A stretch of 64,000 nt of DNA from Variovorax paradoxus B4 (GCF_000463015.1 NC_022247.1:2790001-2854000), one strand, 5' to 3'. Positions 52,429 through 63,001 are shown, counted from the first letter of the stretch. Numbers and translations are program-made. Notes: generated by a model from the letters alone, not told the origin.

Positions 52429-53466
52429 TCAGAACGTGACGAGCACCTTCATCGCGCGATGACGATCCGCCGCCAGCGCGAAGGCGTCGTGCACGCGCGC
52501 CACCGGCACCGCCTCGGTCAGGAGCGGCGACACGTCGAGCACGCCGCGGCTCAGGTAGTCCACCGCCCAGGCGTATTCGTCGACGAAGCGGAAGCTGCCG
52601 ACGAGGTGCAGGCTCTTGACCATGACCTGGTTGAACGGGCAGCCCTCGCTGTTGCCGCCGAGCGTGCCCACTTGCACGATGGTGCCGCGCGGGCGCGTCG
52701 ACCGGATGCAGTTGGCCAGGCCGTCATAGTGGCCCGAGACCTCGAAGCTCGCATCGACCTGGCCCTTGTCCGCGGCCAGCGCCTGCAGCGCATCGGGCTC
52801 CCTGGCCGCGTTGATGGTGCGCGTCGCGCCGACGCGGGTGCAGGCCGCGAGCGTCTCGTCCACGATGTCCACCGCGATCAGCTGGCTGGCACCCGCGAGC
52901 TTCGCGGCCATGAGGATCAGCGCGCCGATCGGGCCGGCGCCCACCACCATCACCGTCTTGCCGAGCAGCGAGCCGGCCTCCTGCACCGCATGCAGCGCCA
53001 CGGCCAGCGGCTCGCCGAAGGCGGCCAGTTCGAACGACAGCGTGTCAGGCACGGCGAGGCACTGCGTGGCTTCGACCACCACCTGCTCGCGCATCGCGCC
53101 CTGCATGTGGGGCCAGCGGCTGGCGCTGCCGAAGAAGTGCACGTTCTCGCAGTGGTTGGAGGTGCCCGCGCGGCAGAAGCGGCAGACACCGCAGGTGCGC
53201 GAGGGATTGATGGCGACGCGGTCGCCCGGCTTCACCGAGCTGACCTGCGCGCCCACTTCCACGACCTGGCCCGAGGCCTCGTGCCCCGGCGTCAGCGGTG
53301 CGCGGATCACGAAGTCGCCGACGCGGCCGTGGCGGTAGTAGTGCAGGTCGGAGCCGCAGATGCCCACCGCCTTGACGGCCACGCGCACCTGGGTGGGCGC
53401 GAGCGGTTCGGCGGGGCGTTCGGCAAGGCGCAGGTCGAGCGCGCCGTGGATTTCGCAGTTCAGCAT
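52429..53466 (-). CDS. Zinc-binding alcohol dehydrogenase, L-idonate 5-dehydrogenase-like
   Basis: This 345-residue medium-chain dehydrogenase has catalytic zinc ligands Cys37 and His62/Glu63 (VGICGSDLHYYRHGRVGDFVIRAPLTPGHE), and structural-zinc cysteines 92, 95, 98 and 106 in TCGVCRFCRAGTSNHCENVHFFG. The Rossmann region includes TVMVVGAGPIGALILMAAKLAGASQLIAVDI. The YYRHGRVGDFVIRAPL wording is that of L-idonate or sorbitol dehydrogenases. It could oxidise L-idonate, L-gulonate or a related sugar acid and feed the uronate branch. It is part of the operon: 4-nt gap to the receptor upstream. Confidence 0.9.
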   Translation of the reverse strand: MLNCEIHGALDLRLAERPAEPLAPTQVRVAVKAVGICGSDLHYYRHGRVGDFVIRAPLTPGHEASGQVVEVGAQVSSVKPGDRVAINPSRTCGVCRFCRAGTSNHCENVHFFGSASRWPHMQGAMREQVVVEATQCLAVPDTLSFELAAFGEPLAVALHAVQEAGSLLGKTVMVVGAGPIGALILMAAKLAGASQLIAVDIVDETLAACTRVGATRTINAAREPDALQALAADKGQVDASFEVSGHYDGLANCIRSTRPRGTIVQVGTLGGNSEGCPFNQVMVKSLHLVGSFRFVDEYAWAVDYLSRGVLDVSPLLTEAVPVARVHDAFALAADRHRAMKVLVTF

Positions 53467-53470
53467 GGCG

Positions 53471-54325
53471 TCACTTCAGGTTCTGCGTCATGCGGCGCTC
53501 TTCTTCGCTCAGCGCGGGCTGCATGCGCTGGGCCACGGCGCGCAGCCAGTCGAGGTACACCTGCTGGTCCTTCGCCACGCCCATGCCGGTCTGGATCTGG
53601 AAGATCTTGCTGTCCTGGCAGTCCTTCTCCTTGGGGAACACGGCCAGGCCCTTGACCTTCTTGCTGATGTTGGGCCACAGCATGCGGTTGAGTGGCGCCA
53701 CGTCCGAGCGGCCGGCCATCACCTCTTCGATCGGCGCGACCGAACCGGAGTTGGCGACGCCACGCAGCTTGGCCTTGGAGAACTGCTGGCGCACCAGCGG
53801 CTCCTCCCCGGCGCCCGAGAAATACGCCATGGTGATCTCGGGCTTGTTGAAGTCTTCCAGGGTGCGCGCGCTGGTGAACTTCGGGTTGTCGGCGCGGCCG
53901 AACATGCACACGCCGGTGCTGGAGAAGGTAACGAAGTCGATGATCTTGGCGCGCTCGGCAGTCTCGTTCAGCGGCCCGATCATGATGTCCATCTGGTTGG
54001 CCGTGAGCGACGGCACCTTGGTCTCATGGCTCACCGCCACGGGCTCCACCTTCACGCCCAGCAGCTTGGCGAATTCCTTGCCCAGCGTCCACGACGGGCC
54101 GGACCATGGCTCGCCGTCGCCGGCGGTGTTCTGCGCCAGCCAGGGCGGGTTGTTGACCACGCCCACGCGCAGCACGCCGGCCTTGCGGATGGCGTCGATG
54201 CGCGGGCTCGCGCCGGGTGGCGGCGGGGTCTGGGCCAGGGCGCCGAGGCAGGTGCCGGCCAGGGCGGCTGCGAGTGCTGCACGGGCCAGCCTGCGGCCGA
54301 GGAAAGTGCGGGGGATGTGTGGCAT
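53471..54325 (-). CDS. Extracellular solute-binding protein family 3, receptor 1
   Basis: This 284-residue periplasmic receptor has a signal sequence (MPHIPRTFLGRRLARAALAAALAGTCLGALAQ, with a basic n-region). The mature domain is GASPRIDAIRKAGVLRVGVVNNPPWLAQNTAGDGEPWSGPSWTLGKEFAKLLGV, typical of SBP family 3 (PF00497) that serves polar amino-acid ABC importers. GGAGA precedes the start. It is a close paralogue of the receptor at 54370-55200, with long stretches identical in register (ASPRIDAIRKAG, VSHETKVP, KVKGLAV), which shows tandem duplication. Confidence 0.93.
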   Translation of the reverse strand: MPHIPRTFLGRRLARAALAAALAGTCLGALAQTPPPPGASPRIDAIRKAGVLRVGVVNNPPWLAQNTAGDGEPWSGPSWTLGKEFAKLLGVKVEPVAVSHETKVPSLTANQMDIMIGPLNETAERAKIIDFVTFSSTGVCMFGRADNPKFTSARTLEDFNKPEITMAYFSGAGEEPLVRQQFSKAKLRGVANSGSVAPIEEVMAGRSDVAPLNRMLWPNISKKVKGLAVFPKEKDCQDSKIFQIQTGMGVAKDQQVYLDWLRAVAQRMQPALSEEERRMTQNLK

Positions 54326-54369
54326 GAAGGTCTCCGGTTTTTCTGTTGACTGAACGATGTGTGACTTGC

Positions 54370-55200
54370 CTATTTCAGTGCGCCGATCACGCGGGCCTCG
54401 TCAGCGTCGAGCTGCGCCTTGCGGGCCTTGGCGACCTGGCGCAGCCATTCGAGGTAGGCGGGCTGGTTCTTGTCGACGGCCAGGCCGACCGGCGAGGCTT
54501 TCTCGGTGCTGCCCTGGCAGTTGTTTTCCTTCGGCAGCACCGCGAGGCCCTTGACCTTGTGCTGCAGCCCGACCCACGGCACGCGGTTGATCGGTGCCGC
54601 ATCGGCGCGGCGCGCCATGATTTCTTCCACCGGCGCGGTGGCGCCGGAGCTGGCCACCGCACGCAGCATGGCCTTGGGAAAGCGCTCCTTGACCCAGCCT
54701 TCCTCGGCGCCGCCGGTGAAGTAGGCAATCGTCACCTCGGGCCGGTTGAGGTCGTCGACCGAGGCAGCCTTCGCCAGCTTGGCGTTGTCGGCACGGCCGA
54801 ACATGCACACGCTGGTGGCGGAGTAGACGACGAAGTCCACCACCTTCAGCCGCTCGGGCGTCTCGCCCAGCGGGCTGATCGTCATGTCGACCTGGTTCGA
54901 TGCCAGCACCGGCACCTTGGTCTCGTGCGACACCGGCACCGTGCTGAGCTTGACGCCGAGCAGGCGGGCGTACTCCTTGGCCAGCAGCCAGGCCGGACCG
55001 CTCCAGGGATCGCCGTTGCCGGTGGTGTTCTCGATCAGCCAGGGCGCGTTCTGCAGCACGCCGACGCGCAGCTCGCCGGCCTTGCGGATGGCATCGATGC
55101 GCGGGCTCGCGCCGGGCGCGGGCGGCTCCTGTGCATGGACGGCGCCGAAGCTGCCGGCAAGCAGCAATGCGCCAAGGCAATGGGCGAGGTTGGGCTTCAT
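54370..55200 (-). CDS. Extracellular solute-binding protein family 3, receptor 2 (paralogue)
   Basis: There are 276 residues from ATG 55200, preceded by GGAG; an upstream start at 55233 is within frame but less likely. The signal is MKPNLAHCLGALLLAGSFGAVHAQ, then EPPAPGASPRIDAIRKAGELRVGVLQNAPWLIENTTGNGDPWSGPAWLLAKEYARLLGV. It aligns throughout with receptor 1 but differs in the second half (GGAEEGWVKERFPKAMLRAV against GAGEEPLVRQQFSKAKLRGV). Two receptors for one channel could widen substrate range or affinity. It is the first structural gene after the GntR regulator. Confidence 0.92.
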   Translation of the reverse strand: MKPNLAHCLGALLLAGSFGAVHAQEPPAPGASPRIDAIRKAGELRVGVLQNAPWLIENTTGNGDPWSGPAWLLAKEYARLLGVKLSTVPVSHETKVPVLASNQVDMTISPLGETPERLKVVDFVVYSATSVCMFGRADNAKLAKAASVDDLNRPEVTIAYFTGGAEEGWVKERFPKAMLRAVASSGATAPVEEIMARRADAAPINRVPWVGLQHKVKGLAVLPKENNCQGSTEKASPVGLAVDKNQPAYLEWLRQVAKARKAQLDADEARVIGALK

Positions 55201-55270
55201 GGTTCGTGTCTCCGTCTTTTTTGAAAGGGTCAAGCGCGCCGAGGCAGCCGCGCGCGGGGGCAGGGTGCGC

Positions 55271-56008
55271 CTAGCGCCAGCTCTGGGCGAATTCGCCGAT
55301 CACGCGTTCCAGGTGCGCCCGCATGGCCAGCCGCGCGGCATCGGCATCGCCCGAAACGATCGCGGCGAAGATGCGCTGGTGGTCGTCCTGCGACTGGAGG
55401 CGCAGTGCGGGCGAATGGAAGTGCTGCTCGATCTGGGTCCAGATCGGGCCCTTGGCTTGGTCCCAGAGGTTCGTCACCGTCTGCAGCAGCACGCTGTTGC
55501 CGGTGGATTCGGCAATGTGCAGGTGGTACATGCGGTCGGCCGCCTCGTTGGCTTCCTTGTCGTGCATCTGCTCGCGCATGGTGGCGAGCGCGCCGAACAT
55601 CTTGTCGAGGTCGGCGTCCTTGCGCGTGGTGGCCGCCAGCGAGGCGATCTCGGACTCGATCAGGCAGCGCGCGCGCAGCAGCTCGAAGGGGCCGGCGCCG
55701 GTTTCCTGGGCCATCGGCAGCTGCGTGGGCGCGTCCTGCGGCTGGCAGATGTAGATGCCCGAGCCACCGCGCACCTCGACCACGCCCTGCAGCTCCAGCG
55801 CAATGATGGCCTCGCGCACCGAGGTGCGGCTGACGTCGAAGCGCTCCGCCAGCGCCCTTTCGGATGGCAGCCGATGGCCGACCAAAAACTCACCCTGTTT
55901 GACCAATTCATGAATATTGGCAGCCAGGCGCTGGTACGGCTTCTCCGCCGGAGGTTGGCCGATTTTCGACATCGCTGCGGAGGAGGGAGGGATGAGCTTG
56001 AGTGCCAT
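55271..56008 (-). CDS. GntR family transcriptional regulator, FadR/UxuR-like (FCD)
   Basis: This 245-residue protein has a winged HTH at about residues 24-90: YQRLAANIHELVKQGEFLVGHRLPSERALAERFDVSRTSVREAIIALELQGVVEVRGGSGIYI. The helical FCD domain follows with metal-binding His/Asp text (RCLIESEIASLAATTRKDADL, MYHLHIAESTGNSV, DDHQRIFAAIVSGDADAARLAMRAHLERV). The HTH sequence SERALAERFDVSRTSVREAI is that of UxuR/ExuR-like hexuronate repressors. Three TGGT/ACCA palindromes just upstream of its start support autoregulation and control of the whole downstream operon. Confidence 0.94.
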   Translation of the reverse strand: MALKLIPPSSAAMSKIGQPPAEKPYQRLAANIHELVKQGEFLVGHRLPSERALAERFDVSRTSVREAIIALELQGVVEVRGGSGIYICQPQDAPTQLPMAQETGAGPFELLRARCLIESEIASLAATTRKDADLDKMFGALATMREQMHDKEANEAADRMYHLHIAESTGNSVLLQTVTNLWDQAKGPIWTQIEQHFHSPALRLQSQDDHQRIFAAIVSGDADAARLAMRAHLERVIGEFAQSWR

Positions 56009-56019
56009 GGTGGATCAAA

Positions 56020-56076
56020 GTGGTTAGACCACATTCTGCGTGGTGTACCAATTCGACATATAGTGGTTTACCACTA
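56020..56076. promoter_or_regulatory. Three TGGT-N2/3-ACCA operators between the GntR gene and tex
   Basis: GTGGT-TAG-ACCAC (56020-56032), TGGT-GT-ACCA (56041-56050) and TAGTGGT-TT-ACCACTA (56061-56076) are three palindromes in 57 bp, immediately upstream of the GntR start. They fit the general FadR/GntR operator pattern (TGGTNNACCA, and TGGTNNNACCA for PdhR-like members). Their number and regular spacing of 20-24 bp suggest cooperative binding. The rest of the 186-nt gap to tex shows no other clear element. Confidence 0.75.
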
Positions 56077-56194
56077 GCGCAGGCATTTTCAGGGGCTCCG
56101 GTTCCCGTGGAGCGGCCGTACCCTATGGCAAACTTCCGCGCTTTATCCGCAAGGCGTCCGAACGGCGTCGCCAGTTCCAGGGATCCCCTCCGAC

Positions 56195-58570
<2,376 letters not shown>

Positions 58571-58585
58571 ACCGTGCTGCACGGT
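58571..58585 (+). terminator. Weak hairpin after tex
   Basis: ACCGT-GCTGC-ACGGT immediately follows the tex stop codon (extendable to ACCGTGC/GCACGGT) and is followed by TCTT. A stem of five to seven pairs with a very short T-tract makes this a weak candidate terminator. The next gene begins only 19 nt later, so partial read-through is likely. Confidence 0.35.
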
Positions 58586-58604
58586 TCTTGCTGACGCAAC
58601 CGGC

Positions 58605-59681
58605 ATGATGAAAGCACTGCGCATCTACGCCGGCCCCGCCGCCCGCAAGCACATCGAAGCGCATGGCCTGCGTCCGCAGGACGTGCGCACGATTCCCGGC
58701 GCAGCGGGCGGCCCCAAGGGCCTGATCCTCGGGCCGCTCGACCGCTTCATCTTCGGGCGTTGGCTCGCGCAATCGAGCCAGCCGGTGCACCTGGTGGGCG
58801 CGTCGATCGGGGCATGGCGGCTTTCGACGGCCTGTCTTGCAGATCCGCACAAGGCCTTCGAGCGTTTCGAGCACGACTACGTGCGCCAGCAGTTCGAGGT
58901 GCCGCCGGGGCAGAAGCGGCTGAGCCCGCAGCAGCTCAGCGAGCGCTTTGCCGAGAGCCTGGTCGACTTCTATGGCGGGCGCATCGGCGAGGTGCTGGGC
59001 CATGCGCGCTACCGGCTCCACGTGGTGACTTCGCGCGGCCGCCACATCCTCGGGCGCGAGGGCGGGGCGCGCACGCCTTTCGGCTACCTGGGCGCCTTTG
59101 CCACCAACAGCCTGCATCGCAAAGGCCTGGGCGCATGGCTGGAGCGATGCGTCTTTTCCACGCCCGGCGCGGCCTTGCCCTTTGGCACCAGGGATTTCCG
59201 CACGCGCCAGCATGCGCTCAGCGAAGAGAACTTCAACCTGGTGCTGCAGGCCTCGTGCTCGATCCCGTTTCTCCTGGCCGCGGTGCACGACATTCCCGGC
59301 GCGCCGCGCGGCGCGTATTGGGACGGCGGCATCACCGACTACCACCTGCACCTGGACTACCAGCCGGCCGACGAAGGCATCGTGCTGTACCCGCATTTCC
59401 AGCGCGCGGTGGTGCCGGGCTGGCTCGACAAGGGCCTGCGCTGGCGCCACAAGTCCACCAGTTTCCTGGATCGCATGGTGGTGCTCGCGCCCGATGCCGG
59501 CTGGGTGCGCTCGCTTCCCAACGGCAAGCTGCCCGACCGCAAGGACTTCATCCACTTCGCGAACGATGCGCAGGCCCGCATCGGCGCATGGAGCAGGGCC
59601 ACGCGGGAGGCAGAGCGGCTCTCCGACGAGTTCGAGGGCTGGCTCGCAACCGGTCGCACGCGCGACATCCTGCCGCTCTGA
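58605..59681 (+). CDS. Patatin-like phospholipase family protein
   Basis: There are 358 residues. The nucleophile elbow GASIG is at 65-69 (Ser67) after an oxyanion-hole-like GAAGGPKGL (33-40), and the partner Asp is Asp240 in AYWDGGITDY, giving the Ser-Asp dyad of patatin-type lipid acyl hydrolases. Other text (GRWLAQSSQPVHLVGASIGAWR) is of the group found widely in proteobacteria without a characterised role. No signal peptide is evident, so it is probably cytoplasmic. The start ATG 58605 is directly followed by a second ATG codon (58608). Confidence 0.88.
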   Translation: MMKALRIYAGPAARKHIEAHGLRPQDVRTIPGAAGGPKGLILGPLDRFIFGRWLAQSSQPVHLVGASIGAWRLSTACLADPHKAFERFEHDYVRQQFEVPPGQKRLSPQQLSERFAESLVDFYGGRIGEVLGHARYRLHVVTSRGRHILGREGGARTPFGYLGAFATNSLHRKGLGAWLERCVFSTPGAALPFGTRDFRTRQHALSEENFNLVLQASCSIPFLLAAVHDIPGAPRGAYWDGGITDYHLHLDYQPADEGIVLYPHFQRAVVPGWLDKGLRWRHKSTSFLDRMVVLAPDAGWVRSLPNGKLPDRKDFIHFANDAQARIGAWSRATREAERLSDEFEGWLATGRTRDILPL

Positions 59682-59685
59682 ACCG

Positions 59686-59700
59686 GCCCCCCGCCGGGGC
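59686..59700 (+). terminator. GC-rich hairpin after the patatin-like gene
   Basis: GCCCC-CCGCC-GGGGC lies 5 nt after the stop codon, followed by AAACCCTGAGGGGGTG. It has no T-tract, so it could be a rho-dependent end, a stabilising structure or part of a dispersed palindromic element. The 92-nt gap to the next gene holds nothing else that I can identify. Confidence 0.35.
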
Positions 59701-59773
59701 AAACCCTGAGGGGGTGCCCGCGCAGCGCCTTCGAGAATGGTCAGCTCACTCTTCTCAGAGAAAGCCGCCACCC

Positions 59774-60757
59774 ATGCCGCAGGCCCCCATCTCACGCCGC
59801 CGATTCACCCTTGCCGCCGCTGCCGCCGCGACCCTCCCGATGCCCGTGCTGGCGCAGGGCGCCTGGCCGAGCAAGCCGATCCGCATCATCGTGCCCTACA
59901 CGCCGGGCGGGTTCACCGACCAGATGGCGCGGCTGGTGCAGGTCGGCCTGCAGGCGCGGCTCGGCCAGCCGGTGCTGATCGACAACAAGCCGGGCGCCAA
60001 CAGCCTGATCGGCGTCGATGCCATGGCCAAGGCGCCGCCCGACGGCACCACCTTCGGCGTCGTCATTGCGGCCTATGCGGCCAATACCACGCTGTATCCC
60101 AAGCTGCCCTACGACCCGCAGAAGGACCTGACGGGCGTTTCGCTGATGGGCATCTCGCCGTTGCTCGCGGCGGTCAGCGTCAATGCGCCGTTCAAGACGG
60201 CGCGCGAACTCATCGACTACGCGCGCGCCAATCCCGGCAAGGTGAGCTTCGGCTCGTCGGGCAACGGCTCGGCCGCGCACCTGACGACCGAGCTGTGGAA
60301 GTCGCTCACGCAGACCTACATGATCCACATTCCGTACCGCGGCGCGGTGCCCGCGCTGACGGACCTGATGGGTGGCCAGATCCAGCTGTTCTTCGACGCG
60401 CCCACGGGCCTCATCAACCAGGCCAAGGCGGGCAAGGTGCGACTGATCGGCGTGGCGGGCGACAAGCGCCTGAGCGCCGCGCCCGATGTGCCGACCTTCA
60501 TCGAGCAGGGCTTCGCGGGCTTCACCGGCAGCACCTGGGCCGGCATGCTGGCGCCGGCCGGTACGCCGCGCGACATCGTCAAGCGCATGTCGGAAGAGCT
60601 GGCGCGCATCATCAAGAGCGACGAGACGCGCGCCAAGCTGGACGCCATGGGCACCATTCCGGCCGGCAGCACGCCCGAGGAGTTCGATGCCTTCATCAAG
60701 GCCGAGACGGCCAAGTGGGGCAAGGTCATCCGCACGGCGGGCGTCAAGGCGGAATAG
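59774..60757 (+). CDS. Bug-family tripartite tricarboxylate transporter receptor (Tat-type signal)
   Basis: There are 327 residues from ATG 59774. The signal ISRRRFTLAAAAAATLPMPVLAQ has a strong twin-arginine motif (SRRRF), so export may be by Tat. The Bug core follows: IRIIVPYTPGGFTDQMARLVQVGLQARLGQPVLIDNKPGANSLIGVDAMAKAPPDGTT, then FGSSGNGSAAHLTTEL and IPYRGAVPALTDLMGGQIQLFFDAPTG. It is an orphan: no TctA/TctB is near. The ligand is unknown. It is distinct in sequence from the Bug protein at 17775-18755. It is convergent with the DUF4150 gene, 12 nt apart. Confidence 0.93.
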   Translation: MPQAPISRRRFTLAAAAAATLPMPVLAQGAWPSKPIRIIVPYTPGGFTDQMARLVQVGLQARLGQPVLIDNKPGANSLIGVDAMAKAPPDGTTFGVVIAAYAANTTLYPKLPYDPQKDLTGVSLMGISPLLAAVSVNAPFKTARELIDYARANPGKVSFGSSGNGSAAHLTTELWKSLTQTYMIHIPYRGAVPALTDLMGGQIQLFFDAPTGLINQAKAGKVRLIGVAGDKRLSAAPDVPTFIEQGFAGFTGSTWAGMLAPAGTPRDIVKRMSEELARIIKSDETRAKLDAMGTIPAGSTPEEFDAFIKAETAKWGKVIRTAGVKAE

Positions 60758-60769
60758 GAACAGGAAGCC

Positions 60770-61156
60770 TCAGGCCGCGAGCACCAGCACCTTGAACTGG
60801 CTCGGCACGATGCGCATCCCCACGATGTTGCAGCGGTTCTGCACCGAGAGGCTGGTCATGCGCGTGCAGGGCGAACCCTTGAGCAGCACGGTGAAAGCCC
60901 CCGTGATGTGGCGCGAAGGGCCCATCACCGTCTGCGACACCACGCCCATCAGCACGCCCGCGTTGTCGCCGTTGGTGATGGGCGTGGTGGTGGCAAGGTT
61001 GTGGGCCGGCGTGCCGCCGTAGAGGATGTTCCAGGCGTTGGGAATGGCCGTCGGCCCGAGCGCGAAGTTGGGATAGGGAACGGGAATCGCGGGCGGCGTC
61101 TTGCAGACGTCGGGAAAGGCGAGGTCCATGCCCATCATCTGTGCATTGGCAAACAT
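60770..61156 (-). CDS. DUF4150 domain protein (PAAR-like, T6SS-associated)
   Basis: There are 128 residues from ATG 61156, with AAGGAA upstream. The core text MMGMDLAFPDVCKTPPAIPVPYPNFALGPTAIPNAWNILYGGTPAHNLATTTPITNGDNAGVLMGVVSQTVMG is that of the DUF4150/PAAR-like family, in which a VCKTP region and PVPYPN motif are usual. PAAR-like proteins cap the VgrG spike of the type VI secretion needle or carry effectors. The ORF ends without a C-terminal effector domain, so it is a cap or an adaptor. It is last in the T6SS-like set. Confidence 0.9.
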   Translation of the reverse strand: MFANAQMMGMDLAFPDVCKTPPAIPVPYPNFALGPTAIPNAWNILYGGTPAHNLATTTPITNGDNAGVLMGVVSQTVMGPSRHITGAFTVLLKGSPCTRMTSLSVQNRCNIVGMRIVPSQFKVLVLAA

Positions 61157-61172
61157 GTAGTTGTTCCTTCTT

Positions 61173-61877
61173 TCAGCCCATGTGGATCTGTTCGGCATCT
61201 ACCTTCACCAGCGCCTTGCTGGTGACAAGGGTGTTCTTCGCATGCATGCGCAGCGTTTCCGACGCCTGCATGTCGATCTGGCCTGCGCGCACCTGCTCGA
61301 CCTCTTCGGTCAGGCGGAAGCTGGAGCGCGTGAGCACGCTCAGTCGATCGAGAACCGTCTCCAGCGTGCGGCCCACGAAGCGGGCGACCAGCGTGGTCAC
61401 GCGCACTTCGGCGCCGCGGTAGTCCATGTCGGCAATGTCGATCTGCGCCTTCTCTGCCTTCAGGCTGAGCGAGGGGGCTTGCATCGAGATGCGGCCTCGT
61501 CGCGAGCTGATGGTGAGATCGCCTTCGGCGACGATGCACGACCGGCTGGCATCGGCCTGCGTGACGACGGCGATCAGGTAGAGGCAGTCGCGGTGCGGTC
61601 CGGCCACGAGCACGACGTCACCCGGCGCGGGCTGGAGCAGGCAGCTGGCGGCGCGCGGGCATGGCCAGCGTTCGCAGCCGTCCTGGCTCTCGACCAGGAA
61701 GCTGCCGTCGGTCCGCTGTTGCTGCACCGTGCCCAGTGCGCTGCCGGTCCAGGCGGCGGTCGCGGCGGGCAGGGGCTTGCGCAGCAGCGCCTGCATGTCG
61801 CCTTCCTCGGCGGGCGAGGCGGTATCCGGCATCAGGTGCTGCATTTGCGCGGCTTCGCGCAGGATGCGATGGGTCAT
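61173..61877 (-). CDS. DUF3540 domain protein (T6SS-associated)
   Basis: This 234-residue protein contains the DUF3540 pattern: GTVQQQRTDGSFLVESQDGCERWPCPRAASCLLQPAPGDVVLVAG (beta-rich N-part), then SRSCIVAEGDLTISSRRGRISMQAPSLSLKAEKAQIDIADMDYRG and an alpha-helical central segment with VARFVGRTLETVLDRLSVLTRSSFRLTEEVEQVRAG, and QIHMG at the end. DUF3540 proteins accompany DUF4150, DUF2169 and pentapeptide genes next to VgrG in many T6SS loci. The ATG overlaps the stop of the pentapeptide gene upstream by four bases (61874-61877). Confidence 0.9.
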   Translation of the reverse strand: MTHRILREAAQMQHLMPDTASPAEEGDMQALLRKPLPAATAAWTGSALGTVQQQRTDGSFLVESQDGCERWPCPRAASCLLQPAPGDVVLVAGPHRDCLYLIAVVTQADASRSCIVAEGDLTISSRRGRISMQAPSLSLKAEKAQIDIADMDYRGAEVRVTTLVARFVGRTLETVLDRLSVLTRSSFRLTEEVEQVRAGQIDMQASETLRMHAKNTLVTSKALVKVDAEQIHMG

Positions 61878-63001
61878 GAGAAGTCCTTGGGGTCTTGCGC
61901 CAGCGGAAGGGGACGGCCCAGCGCGTCGCGGCCGGCGCGCTGTGGCCGCACGGCCCGCGCGGCGGCGTGGCGCTCGGCCTCGAAGAGCTCGGGGTCGTTG
62001 TCGAGCACGCCGAGCCGGTCGCTCCAGCGCGTGCCGGTCTGTACCGCACGGTGCAGTTGCGTGCGCTGGAAGGTGGCACCCCGCAGGTCGGCGTCGCTCA
62101 GGTCGGCGTACGAGAAGTCGGCGTAGACCAGCTCGCTACGCGCGAACGAGGTGCGGTTGCAGCGCGCGCGGTGAAACACGCATTGCACCAACTGTGCGTC
62201 CGACAGGTCGGCATCGGCCAGCAGCGCATCGACCCAGAGGCTCTGCGCGAAGTGGCCGCCGCGACAGTCGGCGTCGCGTAGGTCGGCCTCGGGAAACAGA
62301 CACTGCGGCGCATGCACCGCGGTGAGCACCGCGCGCTCGAGCCTGGCCCCTTTGAAGTTGCACTGGGTGAGCCGCGACCGGTCGAAGCTGCAGCCCACCA
62401 GGTCGGCGTCGATGAACTGGCAGAGGTGAAACTGTTGCGTCGAGAAATCCTGGCCCGCCAGGTCGGCCTCGCTGAAGATCGCGTTGTGAAAGCTGGCGCC
62501 CTGGAAGCTGGCATTGCGCAACCCGGCCCGGTAGTAGACGGTGGTGTCGAGCTGCACATTGTCGAAGCGCGTTCCGTCCAGGGTCGATTCGCCGAACACG
62601 GCCTTCGTGAGGTCGGCACGGTCGAAACGGCTCGCGTCGAGCCTGCTCTTGTGGAAGGCAGCAAGGCCCAGGCCGGCGCTCGCAAAGTCGGCGCCCTGCA
62701 GGTTCGATTCGCTGAAGGCCACCCGGGTCAACGTTGCGCCCTGCAGGTTGGCTTGCAACAGACTGCACTTATGGAAGGCCGAGCGCTGCAGGTCGGCGGT
62801 GTCGAGCCGCGCGCCGTCGAAGCGGCAGCTGTCGAACATCGACTCGGTCAGTTGCGCGCCGCTGAAGCTCGCCTGCGAGAAATCGCATTCGCCGAAGGTC
62901 CCGCCGCGCAGGTCGAGGTGGTCGAAGCGCATGCCCTTGAAATCCTGGCCCTTGATGAACTCGCCGCTGCGAACCTTCTGCGCCAACACGTCCGGCGTCA
63001 T
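61874..63001 (-). CDS. Pentapeptide-repeat protein, T6SS-associated
   Basis: There are 375 residues from ATG 63001, within the overlap with the gene upstream (ATGA, 62998-63001). About 50 tandem pentapeptides (A[D/N]LXX type; for example LRGGTFGECDFSQASFSGAQLTESMFDSCRF) run from residue 28 to about 330 and should form a right-handed beta helix. The tail has the charged stretch RWSDRLGVLDNDPELFEAERH, as often seen in T6SS proteins. These proteins are usually partners in effector loading or assembly. Function is inferred from the neighbouring DUF3540 and DUF4150. Confidence 0.9.
   Translation of the reverse strand: MTPDVLAQKVRSGEFIKGQDFKGMRFDHLDLRGGTFGECDFSQASFSGAQLTESMFDSCRFDGARLDTADLQRSAFHKCSLLQANLQGATLTRVAFSESNLQGADFASAGLGLAAFHKSRLDASRFDRADLTKAVFGESTLDGTRFDNVQLDTTVYYRAGLRNASFQGASFHNAIFSEADLAGQDFSTQQFHLCQFIDADLVGCSFDRSRLTQCNFKGARLERAVLTAVHAPQCLFPEADLRDADCRGGHFAQSLWVDALLADADLSDAQLVQCVFHRARCNRTSFARSELVYADFSYADLSDADLRGATFQRTQLHRAVQTGTRWSDRLGVLDNDPELFEAERHAAARAVRPQRAGRDALGRPLPLAQDPKDFS

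Noticed and set aside
60770..63001. Anti-phage or toxin/antitoxin island
   Set aside because: The families are those of T6SS accessories. No nuclease, toxin or immunity signature is visible in these ORFs.
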